A stretch of 64,000 nucleotides of DNA from Plutella xylostella. Lineage: Eukaryota > Arthropoda > Insecta > Lepidoptera > Plutellidae. The stretch lies in assembly GCF_932276165.1 (NCBI RefSeq), contig NC_064004.1, positions 3,730,001-3,794,000 on the forward strand, read 5' to 3'. Under the pieces are notes generated by a model that saw nothing but the letters and a program-made list of their open reading frames with translations, did no database searches and was not told the origin of the DNA. Every line of letters starts with the position of its first letter. Position 1 is the first letter of the stretch. Positions 38,969-51,200 of the stretch are shown here, one piece after another. The translations under genes were made by a program, and so were the position numbers.

Positions 38969-40730
38969 ATGATGGGACTGGGTGAGGAGACTGTCGAATC
39001 GACATGGCTTGTGAGTACCTACTTTACCTAACATATTTAAGTATATTTTTTTAAGGTGACAATACTTTCATCTAGATCCAGTTAATATCCACTAATTTTG
39101 CCCCCACTGCTGGCTGCCGGCAAGTCAGTGAAAATCGTAGAAGGCCATGGTTAAATGTAACATTGTAAATGTATTTCCCTCCCCTCAACATCTTTTGAAT
39201 TATTTACGGAAAGTAAATGTTAGACCAGTGTTTTTCAACCTTTTTCACGATGCGACCCCCCTGGTATAAAAAAATATTTCGCGACCCCCTTGACGCTTTC
39301 GGTTTTTATCATGTAGAAGTATTTATGGTATCCATGATTAGAATTCGAAGTACCTTCATAATTATCGGATTTAAAAACAAATTATTTTAAAATTACATAC
39401 ATCAGATACGTCGCCATACGGTACGTACCTACGTAGAATTTAATGCCATTATACTTGTGGTCGTCGTCTTTGAACCAGGCAGGAAGGCCTCCCACGCTGC
39501 GTTTGTCTGTTCGTGGTATCCACTCGATAACTCGTCTACCCCAACGGTTATCGGTTCTTCGGCAGATATGACCTTCCCACTGCCACTTCAGCTTGCATAT
39601 TTTGACAGCTATGTCGTTAACCTTAATCCTCTGAAAGTTATCCTAATTTCTGATACGATCCATCAGAGAAACCCCAAGCATAGCTCTCCATAGCACGCTG
39701 AGCGACTTTAAATCGGTGTACCAGTCTTACCGTCAGTATCCACGGCTCTGCACCATACGTCATCACTGGCAGGACGCACTGGTTGAAGGCTCTGAGGAAT
39801 GGCCGAGGAGAATATGTGACGAAGTTTCCCGAATGCAGCCCAACCCAGTTGGATGCGCCTTGCAGCCTCCTTGTCGAAGTTGCTTCTGCCTAGCCGAATA
39901 GTCTGGCTGAGATATACATATACTTTCACAACTTGGATTGTTGTCTCACCAACGATCACCGGCTCCGGTTTGATGTGAGCATTGTACAGATAAACCTGAC
40001 CCCAATCAGAAGCATTGTTAGTATGAGAGGGGGGTCAGGTTTCTTTGCACCTGACCATACATGACTTTCGTCTTGTCCAAGTTTATACCGAGGCCTACAC
40101 GTTGGGAAGCAGCATTAAGGCATTAGCATCCAGTTGAGTTCCTGCAGAGATTCTGCCATAATAACAAATAAATATTAATGGTCTTTATTGATTTTTTCAC
40201 TAAAGTTCCCAGTTTTTTCGACCTTTGGCGACCCCCCTACAGGAGCTTCGCGACCCCCCAGGGGGTCGCGACCCACAGGTTGAAAAACACTGTGTTAGAC
40301 TATACACAGTTATAAACAATGACCCTATTTATTCCAGTACTCAGACTCCAAAGAATCCCATTCATCAGTAACGAATCGCAGCCAAACCAGGAAACACCGC
40401 CAAATCCTCAGAACAAGGAGTTGTAGACAAAAATGCGACTCTTCTCCCGATCCGTTTCTTGGCCCAAAATGCGCCTTCGGCAGAAGAAGACACCCTCTGC
40501 ACCCGTCCTGCTCTCGCAATCTGATCGTGTCAATGACGGAAAATCTTGGGAAATGTGCTAAAAGTCTCTGCTATGCCGTAAAGGAAGGATTCTTGTTTCT
40601 AGGATGCGTCCCTTGTAACGATTTTGTGGGGGCGGTCTGTGATTTTATAACCATTTTCCACAGCTGTCTGCTGGACTTTTTCTGTATTTTCACTCGGTGT
40701 GTGCAAAGATTGAAGAAGTATCAGTGTTGA
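38969..40730 (+). CDS. Cys-tail protein A, two exons, 144 aa
   Basis: Exon 1 (38969-39010) reads MMGLGEETVESTWL to donor gtgagt; exon 2 (40338-40730) starts after acceptor attccag in phase 0 with YSDSKESHSSVTNRSQTRKH and ends at TGA. The N-terminal half is polar and basic. The C-terminal 60 residues alternate hydrophobic stretches with cysteines: LGCVPCNDFVGAVCDF, CLLDFFCIF, then the basic end CVQRLKKYQC. That tail plan resembles the tails of the two large genes downstream. No known domain is recognised. The intron holds a hAT element with an old LINE piece. The start exon is the weaker part of the model. Confidence 0.6.
39226..40292. mobile_element. hAT non-autonomous element containing an RTE LINE fragment
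   Basis: An 8-bp duplication tgttagac flanks it (39218-39225, 40293-40300). The ends are CAGTGTTTTTCAACCT and its complement, typical of hAT. Inside, on the - strand, are pieces of an RTE-type LINE (RIQLGWAAFGKLRHIFSS). Confidence 0.85.
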
Positions 40731-40860
40731 AGTATTGGAGTTATTAAAGTTGTTTGTTTTTTATATCACTTGGTAATTTTATTAAATGTCTTGGTACTGG
40801 TGATAACAATTTTTCTTCACACTTTCATTCAAGAGGTTAATCACTAAATTCTCATTATTG

Positions 40861-41119
40861 TACTGCCAGTTTCAATAACTCTTAATAACTGTGTTGTAAC
40901 TTTAAGCCCCTGTTCCACAATGTCTGGTTAGTCGCTACCTGTCGGATAACATACATGCTGTCACTGTCTAAAAAATAATAACAGAGAGTGACAGCATGTA
41001 TTTTATCCGTCAGGTAGCCACTAACCAGACATTGTGAAACAGACCCAAATGTGTCAAAATAGTATGAAATTAACTACCATTACCAACTATCGGTATAGAG
41101 TTATTGAAACTGGCAGTTA
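40861..41119. mobile_element. Foldback MITE split by a second MITE
   Basis: The outer ends tactgccagtttcaataact and the complement belong to the family at 16668. The inner element (40905-41046) has its own long inverted repeat (gttccacaatgtctggttag). Confidence 0.75.
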
Positions 41120-41547
41120 GTGATAACTTGTTAAGCTGTGTGGCAAAAAATGGACAAGTTAGCGAGTTCCAGTAATGAAAATGTTGTCACGTTGCGTACG
41201 GACTGCCCGTACATTGGTAAGCGTGGTCGGTTACACGTGTCCTGGAACGCCATGTCCGTATTTGAAGCTACGTGTACAGTCAGGGCAAAATGATCCAGTC
41301 TGGGCGGCGGTACCACAGTCGCATAGGTGGGCACCAACTGTATAGCTCCACTTGCATAAATTGTCTTTGCAGCAACCTACCTCTGTTCGCAGCCGATTTA
41401 AAAATCAAAAAAAATGGGGGCTGCAGAGACCTTTAACTGTTACCAAGAACTTTGTGCAGTTACATATAAAGTCCTTGGCTGTTACCATAGCTGTTACCGA
41501 TGCATAGCAAAGCCATTATTTAAAATATGCGATAGAGCACAAATATA

Positions 41548-42628
41548 TATAGTGCCACAATCTTATCTGTTCCGGTGGTCAAAATGTGCAACTAACGAAA
41601 CGTCATTGTCAAACATCATTTCATACTCTGTGCGTTATTTGAGTTGTCAATTTCAATTGTTGTTATTTAATTTGTTTTGTGATTTTCTGGGTGAAATACT
41701 ACCAAAAGCGCTGTAATGTAATGCAAGAAAAGTAGTACTATAAATATTGGCTTTTATGCAGGAAGAATAACGTATTCAGGCGCCTTTAATTCCGTTTGAA
41801 AAATTGGAAGAACGAGTTGCAGCGGCTACAGGTTAGTGTTGCCAAATATGACGAATAATTTTACCCATATACTCCATGTAATTTTATGTAATATTTTCCA
41901 GAGAGGCCCGTGCCCCAGCAGTGGGGACGGGATGAGTCGTGATGATACTCGTGATGAAAATTATATAATCTTTATTTTTCTTTGATTACAGGTGTGATGA
42001 CATGACATGATACTTTAAATCTTAGGCAGTATACCAAGAAGAATTTCGCGCATCTGCAGCGATTTTAGACGAAATAATGATGATTTATGACATGTCATTG
42101 TTTTCCCAACCAATCAAGAGTTGGCTGAAAGAAATTGCTTTTTGGCAATTAGCCTTTGGAAGGAGACCCGTGCCCCAGCAGTGGGGACGTGATGGGTCAA
42201 GATGATGATGACGATGATGTTTGTATGCTATTGTTTCTTGTTACTTTAGAAAATGTAAAATAAAGTGTTCAAAAATAATAATAATAATAATAATACTTAA
42301 TTAATTGTTTTTTTTAAGTCTATCTATCTCGTTATTCCCACGACCCACATATATTACCTATAGCATTGTAATCTAGATTTAATCTCCTATATCAGAAGCA
42401 GAACATAATCAGAACTACACTGAAACAAATGTCGTTTGATATATTATATCCACTTTCATTTACTATCGACCCTATATTTTGATTTATCTATTGTATGAAT
42501 GTACCTAATTATTACAATAGGTAATAGCAGAAATGCATTGTCGTTTATAGGCAAAATTTAATCGAAAGCAACACTGGATTCGATCACAGCGATGTCGCCA
42601 CCGGAACAGATAAGATTGTGGCACTATA
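41548..42628. mobile_element. 1.08-kb element with tatagtgccacaa ends
   Basis: The ends tatagtgccacaatcttatc and the complement are inverted over about 30 bp, as in the short copy at 11962-12178. Inside are two copies of the lepidopteran ccccagcagtggggacg repeat. Confidence 0.7.
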
Positions 42629-42826
42629 CTCTGATAGGGCGTTATCATGAACACTCAGAATAATAACATAACGCTTTGTATTTGTTATATGGCCACCAGA
42701 GACAGATTGTGTACCATGGATTACAATTACTCTCAGAAGAATGAAGTTTCTAAGTTTACGCATAATTTGACAGTTATTTTAATGGAGCTAAGTATCATAG
42801 AACAACGAGGACTCGGGTGTTGGCAT

Positions 42827-43845
42827 CATTGAGTATGAATGGTCTGGAGACGAAATAGGCAGACGTTCCCCTCTGGCGGGGTGGTAGGCCAAAAAGGCCC
42901 ACCGATTTATAAAAACTAGTTGCAGTCTCAATTTTCACTAGACTCAATCTAGTTGGCAAAGCGTTCGTTTCATAGAAAATGATTTGTTTACATACTAAAA
43001 TGACAGCTTCAATTCATAGAATATCCGGATTCCGGATTTGATCACAGATTTGGTCATGGTTTATTGTTATTAGCTGTTTCCTAGCAACCAATGTGAAAAA
43101 AATGCAATAGTGATGTACCAGTATGTAGATATGTATTAATCGACAATAAAGGTCATAGTTGGGAAGAGTCCGTAGTCGAATTGGCTTCAGTAATCGTAAC
43201 TGATCACTGAGGTTAAGCAACAACTGACGCGGTCAGCCATTGGTAGGTACAGCATGAGTTACCGATTTCAAATGGTTCTTTTCTGGACGCTTCCGTGCTT
43301 CGGACGGGACGTTAAGCCGTGGGTCCCGGTTGCTGCTTCGGCAGCAGTCGTTAAGCCTAGTCAGAGGCCGCCCGAAGGGGCGGCTTGAAAGCATCTGACC
43401 GTCGGGTTGTCCACTTACTCGACAACTTCAGTGCATTGTACTTACTCATTCAAAAACGGCGATACGGCTCGCGACCTATCACGTGAGTATAAATGTACAG
43501 CGAAAAGCGGGTGACTTCGTTTATTAATCATTCCTAATTAAATTTAACTATACCTAATTAATTTGAAATTAGTATTTCTAACCCATGTTTTCGAATTCAT
43601 CGATAACACTTATCGATAATTGTTACATCCATTGGCAAGAAAAATGAAGACACTGTGTTCATTATTAAATGTCACTTCACGTAACCCTTATTGCTGGGAA
43701 TTAAAACTCATAATGATATGTCCCATGAGACATAATCATGGTAAACGGTAAAATTTCCCCCCGCAAAAATTGGCAGACTTTTTTGTATCAAGAAAGATCG
43801 CTATGGCGCTTCCCGAGGGTACACCCAAGTCCGCGTTGTTCTATG
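42827..43845 (-). mobile_element. 1.02-kb DNA element, copy 2, reverse
   Basis: Reverse complement of the element at 33268-34282, highly similar along its length. It is flanked by gttggcat (42819-42826 and 43846-43853). Confidence 0.85.
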
Positions 43846-43853
43846 GTTGGCAT

Positions 43854-44166
43854 CATTGACAAAGGAATAAAGAGAGGACATGGCATATCCACGAAAAAAA
43901 TGCGCCTACCTAAACTTTGGTTTCAATTAAAATGGCGGCTTTTTTCTTGAAAAATGTAAACAAACAAATTGTTTGACAGCTGAAGTACCTTGTGTTTGGA
44001 TGTCAATCAAAATGGCGACCGGTCGCAATGTTGTAATTTTAGGCAAAGACAAAACTACTGTTGTCATTTTTTACGTAGGATAACACCAATAAGTTAAAAA
44101 GAGACGACGATATATTTTTAAGTACCAATTTTTATGCCAGGTCCTCTCTTTATTCCTTTGTCATTG
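43854..44166. mobile_element. MITE inserted next to the same target
   Basis: The inverted ends are gacaaaggaataaagagagg and the complement. It is flanked by gttggcat at 43846-43853 and 44167-44174, sharing the left target copy with the previous element. Confidence 0.8.
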
Positions 44167-44441
44167 GTTGGCATGGTGTTGGTGTATCAATGGGTGTCAC
44201 CCACGTGTCACCGGTGTCATAGACCTTAGGGTGGCTCACAGATTACAATAAACATAAATTATTAAAAGTCGCAGTCGCATATTTTTCCATTCCAGTTTGT
44301 AGGTACAGTAATAAATTTTTAGAGTAAATTAAAATACCCGGTCTGGAAAATATGGATGTAAGATTTTCACCTTTAAACATGCCATAAGGCTAAGTGGCGG
44401 AATGCAAGAAGCAAGAATAAAAGGTTACATCTTAAATTAAT

Positions 44442-47400
44442 ATGAATTCTTCCTTGAAAGATAATCTTGGAACAACGTTTTTGGTGGCCAATACGATCAC
44501 CAGCAGACCATCCAAAATACCCAAACTAGCGAAATGGTTTACAAGAAGTAAAAGAGAACCTAAATCTACGGCTTCACACAATGAATCGTCTTGCAAGAAA
44601 CATAGTAAATTGACCAATTCAAGACTCTCTGAAAAACTGAGTACAAAGGCAGATACAAAAACGGCAGTTCAAAAACCAGAATACGACAATAGCAAGAAGT
44701 TGAGTAGGTGGAGAAAAATAAAGGGTAGTAAAATACCAGTGCGCGTGGATCCAAGCAAAGATGTAATAAAAACTAAACGGCAAATAAAAAATATTGTCAC
44801 TGCAAATAGGAGTACAATTTCTGTAGAAAGGAAAGAAACCAATGATGATTCTTTTGATATTTTCTTAAAAGACATTGAAAAGGAGAGTTCGCAAGATCTC
44901 GGGACCAACTGGCTTGCAAAGCTCTTCAGTTTTGGTAATGATGACTCCATGTCAAGCGAAGAAAGTCATAAAGAGGAAGATACAGTGATAGAACCAGACC
45001 CATCAAAACAGATATCTTCCACTACAGATGAAACTCAGACGTCACAAACAAACCAAAAGAAATACAAATTTCCGAATTGGTTTAAAAAATATAAATTGAA
45101 GAAATCCACTACATCCAATAAATCTATAATTCCCTCCAAGTCCAAAATAAAAAAATATATAAAACAAAATCCTATTAAAGAAAATGTATCAAAAGCTAAA
45201 GCAAATAATAAGAAGATTTTAAAGAAAAAAACGAAAATAAAAAAAGATAATAACGTATCAGATATTAAAGAAACAAAGATAAAAAAGCAAATTAAACCGA
45301 TACCGGTCCAGCAATCAGTTTCTGGTGATTTGATATCAGATATAATTTCAATGATAAATCGAAACAAATTGGACACATCTGGACAGAAAGCCTCTTCCAA
45401 ATATGGAATAACTAAAAGAATGCGACCATTTTCCAAAACTTCCCATCAAGCCTCCGTCGTTGATATGAAGCGTACCTTACGCAATAAATGGTCAAAGTTG
45501 AAAGCATTGGACAAAGAAGAAGAGCCTAGGAAAAAAAGCCTTATTCAAATTATAAAAAAAACAGGATCTGATAGGAGACTCGTGAAAGAATTGATATCTC
45601 AAATTGAAAACGACACAGAAGTAAAAAGGAACCTTGAGTTCATTGATATAAAACCAAATTTAACAACAAATTCTTTGTCAAATGACATGGGCAGCCAAGA
45701 ATCCTTAGTGCTTATTTCAAATCCTAATCAGGATAATGAATCTGCCGATTCAACTGTTAGTGAAATAACCGAAGAAAAATATAAACGAAACAGTGTAGAC
45801 CCAAATGTATCATATGAACAGCCTGATAAAAAACAACTATTGCGTGTCATCAAAACAATAATTGATGAAGAGGACTATGATGAAAAAGATGCTGAGGCAG
45901 AAAGGCAGAAAAAAATCAACGAAGACTTAATAAGATTAGCCAAAATGGTACAAAAAAAATCCGAAAGAAATGTAAAAGAGTCCGATGTCTCTGTTGAAAT
46001 ATCATCCAAGTACTACGAAACACCAACCACCAGTGCCCCTGAAGATTATGATAACGACGGCCGCACAATAACAATAAACGCAAACACAAAATCACATTTA
46101 AATTCAAATCCAACCCATACTGACAATGCAATTCAGTTGAATAAAGTAGTAAAATTAAGAAGGATGCTTAACAATGCAAAAAATACAGGTGATATGCCAT
46201 ACTCCGGTTCTCATACGTCTGTTATAAGCCAGCGACTGTCAGAAACTTACATAGCTGGTCCCGCTAGCTACAAGACAAAGGATACCTGCTCTATTGATAC
46301 TGAAACTGACAGCTATGAGTATGAAAAAGTCCAAAAAACCCTTTTACCTCGACGGTCTATTACCCGAAAATTTCAACCTACAAGAGATGATTCTGACGCT
46401 GACAGTATTCTGAGTAGAGATTTGTTACAAAGAAGACCTTCGGATTCAAGTATGACTGGTGTGCGCCATAGACGATCACGTTTAGAATCTAAACTCGCAG
46501 TTATAGCAGAAGAGCCACCATGCCGCTCTCCCTGCCGCTCTGATGCCATTAGGTCGACTTCTCAAAGGAGACGAAGACGACCTGGAGTCAAGTTAGTAAA
46601 GGGCAACTCTTTTCCCCATAAGCCAATCGTCAAAAAAGTCAAAAAAGCTGACGACGTAGATAGTCGATACGATGGAAGAATAGTGAAGAGAGAAAAGAAG
46701 TTTAGCAGCGAAGATATGAATTATGATGACAGAGATACCAGACAGGAATCAACACGATTTAGGCCGAGGCGTGATGATAATCCACCTGGACCACCTCCCA
46801 GGCAAGAAAGTAGGCCACCGAGACCGGAACCAAGGTCAACGAGCCAAGCTAAACCTGAGACTCGACGAGACGTGAATTCACCAAGAGAGAGAGAAGCGGT
46901 CAGAGAATCCAAACGCGATAGACCTCCAAAGCCGCCAACCAAACGAGAAGAAATCTCGCCACGAACCGATTCAAGACGTTATGAAGATCATGTTAAAGAT
47001 AAAAGAAAGCCGGATTTGAAAGCAGACGCCAAAGAAAATAACTCGCCACGAACCGATTCAAGACGTAATGAAGATCATGTAAAAGATAAAAGAAAACCGG
47101 ATTTGAAAGCAGACGTCAAAGAAAATAGACGTAATTCAAAGGAATTGAAACGCGATACGGTAAAAGAGCCAGCCACCAGACACAATTACAAAGAAAGCAG
47201 ACATGACGAAGCGGAGCCCACATATGACCCCGATCCTGTCGTATCTAGTCGAATAAGCCTTAAGATAAAAGAGAAACCGTGCCCCTCTGATATATGCATG
47301 ATCGACGGCGATTATGGATGTGTTGAATTCATTAACAGACTGAGAAAACATTCCATCTATCGCCACCATAGGTTCGTTTATAATTCGTTTTGTGCCAGGT

Positions 47401-47507
47401 GTTGCAGGAATATTTGCAGATTCATTTGTTATTTCACCAATTGTTGGATGTTAACGTATATTTGTGAACGATTAATTAATTGTTTTCAGAGAAAAGCTAC
47501 GAAGTAG
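44442..47507 (+). CDS. Cys-tail protein B, 1,021 aa, single ORF
   Basis: The ORF is uninterrupted from ATG to TAG. The protein is strongly basic and low in structure, rich in Lys, Ser and Arg. Visible parts: SKIPK at 24-28 and SKIPVRV at 96-102; a short helix-like block near 390 (RLVKELISQIENDTEVKRNL); ESDVSVEISSKYYET near 513-527; SKLAVIAEEP near 683; a Pro/Arg-rich segment; an exact-frame 29-residue tandem repeat (46956-47129); and a Cys-rich tail, FCARCCRNICRFICYF then CFQRKATK. Motifs and order match protein C just downstream. The tail could be palmitoylated or membrane-associated, but this is inference. No known family recognised. No introns are visible in the coding region. Confidence 0.85.
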   Translation: MNSSLKDNLGTTFLVANTITSRPSKIPKLAKWFTRSKREPKSTASHNESSCKKHSKLTNSRLSEKLSTKADTKTAVQKPEYDNSKKLSRWRKIKGSKIPVRVDPSKDVIKTKRQIKNIVTANRSTISVERKETNDDSFDIFLKDIEKESSQDLGTNWLAKLFSFGNDDSMSSEESHKEEDTVIEPDPSKQISSTTDETQTSQTNQKKYKFPNWFKKYKLKKSTTSNKSIIPSKSKIKKYIKQNPIKENVSKAKANNKKILKKKTKIKKDNNVSDIKETKIKKQIKPIPVQQSVSGDLISDIISMINRNKLDTSGQKASSKYGITKRMRPFSKTSHQASVVDMKRTLRNKWSKLKALDKEEEPRKKSLIQIIKKTGSDRRLVKELISQIENDTEVKRNLEFIDIKPNLTTNSLSNDMGSQESLVLISNPNQDNESADSTVSEITEEKYKRNSVDPNVSYEQPDKKQLLRVIKTIIDEEDYDEKDAEAERQKKINEDLIRLAKMVQKKSERNVKESDVSVEISSKYYETPTTSAPEDYDNDGRTITINANTKSHLNSNPTHTDNAIQLNKVVKLRRMLNNAKNTGDMPYSGSHTSVISQRLSETYIAGPASYKTKDTCSIDTETDSYEYEKVQKTLLPRRSITRKFQPTRDDSDADSILSRDLLQRRPSDSSMTGVRHRRSRLESKLAVIAEEPPCRSPCRSDAIRSTSQRRRRRPGVKLVKGNSFPHKPIVKKVKKADDVDSRYDGRIVKREKKFSSEDMNYDDRDTRQESTRFRPRRDDNPPGPPPRQESRPPRPEPRSTSQAKPETRRDVNSPREREAVRESKRDRPPKPPTKREEISPRTDSRRYEDHVKDKRKPDLKADAKENNSPRTDSRRNEDHVKDKRKPDLKADVKENRRNSKELKRDTVKEPATRHNYKESRHDEAEPTYDPDPVVSSRISLKIKEKPCPSDICMIDGDYGCVEFINRLRKHSIYRHHRFVYNSFCARCCRNICRFICYFTNCWMLTYICERLINCFQRKATK
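46956..47129 (+). repeat. 87-bp tandem duplication inside protein B
   Basis: Two adjacent 87-bp units encode SPRTDSRRYEDHVKDKRKPD plus nine residues each; they differ at a few bases and two or three residues, so the duplication is fairly young and keeps the frame. Confidence 0.9.
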
Positions 47508-48232
47508 CTAACATACTGAGTTTTACGTTTTTATAAATTATGTTTTCTACATAAGCGAATGATGTTTTATTATTTATTAGTCGCTAACACTGTTTTAAAA
47601 GCACTTGCATTTATTTATTTGTAACCCACTGTACTCATTGCGTACTGAGATAATATAAAAGACTACAGTATAATTGTGTACGTAAATAGGTAGGTACGCT
47701 CAAGTTTTCCCGCGAGCATCACTTCGCTTTATTTTCCCGTAGGAATTCTGGGATATTTTTTTTATCTAGGGTGTTGGCTTCGGATCCTTCACGTATCCTT
47801 CACCCCAAAACAAAATTGCGCTGAGTACCCAGATGTTGTGTTGGTGCAGACTGCGGGGTAAGAATAAAGCAATCTGCTACTAAGCACACATAAAGTTACT
47901 TAATGTGCAGATTATTTTAGTTTATTACTTCTATGAATCTTGATCAAATCTTGGTGAATAACTGCATGATATCTGCATTGAAATCCATAGAACAACGCCG
48001 ACTAGGGTATAGACCCTCAGACCAACTATATAGACCATAGTAGGTCTATGGTATAGACCATAGAATAGACCAATCCTTGTACTTGTCATCTTTCATATAA
48101 CTTTCATCTTTTATCAGTGATTTTTAATTTTGTTAAAATCTGTCTTTATTATATAAAAGCAATTTAATATATTTTCAATATCACAAAACACATCAAATCA
48201 CAATCCTCAACCACTTCAAGCAATCTTGCTAA

Positions 48233-51200
48233 ATGGAAAATAAGAAATCCAGTAATCATGTTTCAAAAAAATCTAAAATACCGAAAAGGAGCCAATTTGT
48301 TTACAAAGTAAAATCGCAAAATAACCTGAAGATACCAGAGTCTCAAGCAAAGTTGAAAAAAGGCGTGTCATTTAAAAGCGAAGGACCCTCAATGCCTGAA
48401 CAGCCACGGGTGTCTTTAAAAAAGAGCATTCCAGATGAAAACATCAACAGGAAAGGGATTCTAAAGAGTAACAGAACATCACTAAGCAAAATACCAGTGC
48501 GTGTTAAACAGAAAAATACAGCTGATCTGTTAAAGAAAGTGAGTATTGAAGAACTAAAGAATTTGATTGAAAAGTTGAGTTCGGATGATATTGAGAAGTT
48601 AGCAAAAGAGCATGGTGTTAAACAAAAAACTATTTCTGGTAAAAGAACCTCTCAAGTTAAACCTCCCATGAGATCAAAATATGTAAGGAAAGATTTTAAA
48701 TACGATAGTTCTAAAAAAGACAAAGAAAATGAAGCAAAAACTACGACTAAAGATGAAGAGACAAAAGTCACAAAGGGTAAATTTTGGAACTTCACAAGAA
48801 AATTTTCAAAAAAGGCAACAGGTGAAAAAAAGTGTGAGTCTGGCAAAGATATTACTTCTGATAAAAATGCTGTGAAAGGTTTACTTGATGATGTTATTTC
48901 CCGGGACAGCAACATACAACCACATGAGTTTAATAGTGTAGACATTACTGATTTATCCATTGGTACTAGATCATCCGAAAGCTTTAGGTCTAATCGATCG
49001 AAACTCATCCATATACACCGATCCTCTTCTGATTTTGATTTTATACAACAATCTAAAAGAAAAAGAAGACGTGAAGTAAGCCTGACCCCTGAATCCAATA
49101 GTTTGGACGATAGAATATCGGATATACCTACACGGCGCTCAAGATCAGCTAGCAACGTATATAGATCACCATCTACTTCAACCGACAGCTCACAAAGAAG
49201 TTACGAATTCAGTAGACAATTCAAATCCAATATTCCTATTCGAAAACTCCCATCATTAGACTCTTTCAGTATAGACTCAGATACAGATAGTGATACCAAG
49301 TCACCATCACTTGATAGCCATGGGACTATAAGACAATTAAAATATGACATTGTAGATGTCCCTTCACCTGAAAAAGATAGCTTGGATGATACAAATATAC
49401 CATTTTACGACGGTCATAAATCTCTTCAGCCTTCAAATCTCAATCACACGACCCCAAATATAACGTCTAAAACTAGTCAAGATAACGATATAAAGTTACC
49501 ATTAAAAGGGAGTCATAAGAATTTAAAGTTGGAAACAGAGTATCGAGATGGAAAAATACGTACAAGTTATAGTCATGACACTATGAAATCGCCTGTAAGG
49601 TACAATCATGACAGTGTGAAGGTGACAGGTGGAAGCCATGATAGCATAAAATACGGATTCGAATATGGCTACGATAGTCCAAACTTACGCCCCAGTAATA
49701 GCTACAGCAACCGAAATAGCTTCAGTCACCTTCAAGGCCATGAATATGATAGTATAGATGACCGATCAAACCTTAGAAGTTCTACAATGCGGCCATCCAG
49801 ATCATCTATAGACCTGAGAAGATCTCCTACAGGCTCACGATACAGTGGTCTAGAGACATACGACCGAGAGCCATTAAGAAAAAATTACGAAGATGAGTTA
49901 GCATCAATTGGGCCTTCTTCAATAAGTCCCCATAGATCAATAACCGATTTGCGACACGTTTCTTCAAATAAAAGTATTCCTTCACAAATAGAGCAACCAC
50001 ATATTGACGTCATATCAGATAGATCGACCGCAAAACGCAATCCAATTAAAGATACTTGTACTCAATCGCAGACAGATGTGACAAATAGTAGTAAAAATGA
50101 ATGTGACAAAGGTACCAACGACAAATCAAAGAAGAAGGTGAAGTTTTTAATTGATGGACTGATATCATTGCTTCACGATGTTGACGGTGTAGAAAAACTA
50201 AGAAGGCTTAATAACGTGAAAGGATTTAAATGTACTTCAGACGAACCAGAAAAAAATGCGGCAGTATCCCAACCTGATTCCAAATTATATCACGAAGTTA
50301 GTAGTAAGATGATTGCTTTAATGGATGGTATAATTTTAATGCTTAAAAAAGAAGGTAAGCAAAATGAAATGTTTCAAAGTAAAATTCCTAAAGCAAAAGA
50401 ATTAAAGCGAAAATTAACAGTATCAATGAAAGAAAATGAAAAAAATGATCTTATGACCGTATTAAATGATGCAATAAATCTTCTACACGGTATTGTAAGT
50501 ATTGATACTATATCAAAGTTAAAAAAATCACAGACTGACACAAGCAAGATAAAGCGAGAGAAGACTAAGGAAAATATAGTAAAAAAAATACAACCAATAA
50601 AAAAACCTCATAAAATTGCTATTAAGAAAAATATAAATACCGAAAATACACGACGCAAGTCTAAGGTAAAACTACCAAAGAGTGATCCAGTTGATGAAAT
50701 ATCAAATGAAGTTGTTGAAACTGCTCCTTTGGTAGATGAAACAGCTTATTTGTTAGATGATTCAGCTCTTTTAGCTGATGAGGCAACACCTGAATTTTTT
50801 GAAATTGTTGAAGGTGATGTAACATCACCTGGTATCCATGAAACAAGCTTAGATGTCGATGAGACAATACCTGAAATCGAGATGCTACCGGAAAATGAAG
50901 TTGTAACAGATGTTGAATTAGATGCTGATGTTGAAGCAGAGCCTTTAGTCGAAACTGTCACAGAAATTGATAATATTCCTAATACTGATGATACGGAATC
51001 GCATGCTAATGAAATACAAGAACAAGTACAAGAAACTGAAAATATTATTGAAGAATCAACACCAGAAGTAGAAGAACAGTTCTCAAATGAAATACCGTCC
51101 AAAACTGTGTTAGAGCAAGGAGTTAAAAGCGAAGATCTTTCTAAAATATCACCGTCAAATACTTCTGATAATATAAACTCTGAAGAAATAAATGAGGGAG

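Noticed and set aside
48652..49155. 167-codon ORF on the - strand
   Set aside because: A shadow of protein C's coding frame; its residues mirror the complement of Lys/Ser codons.
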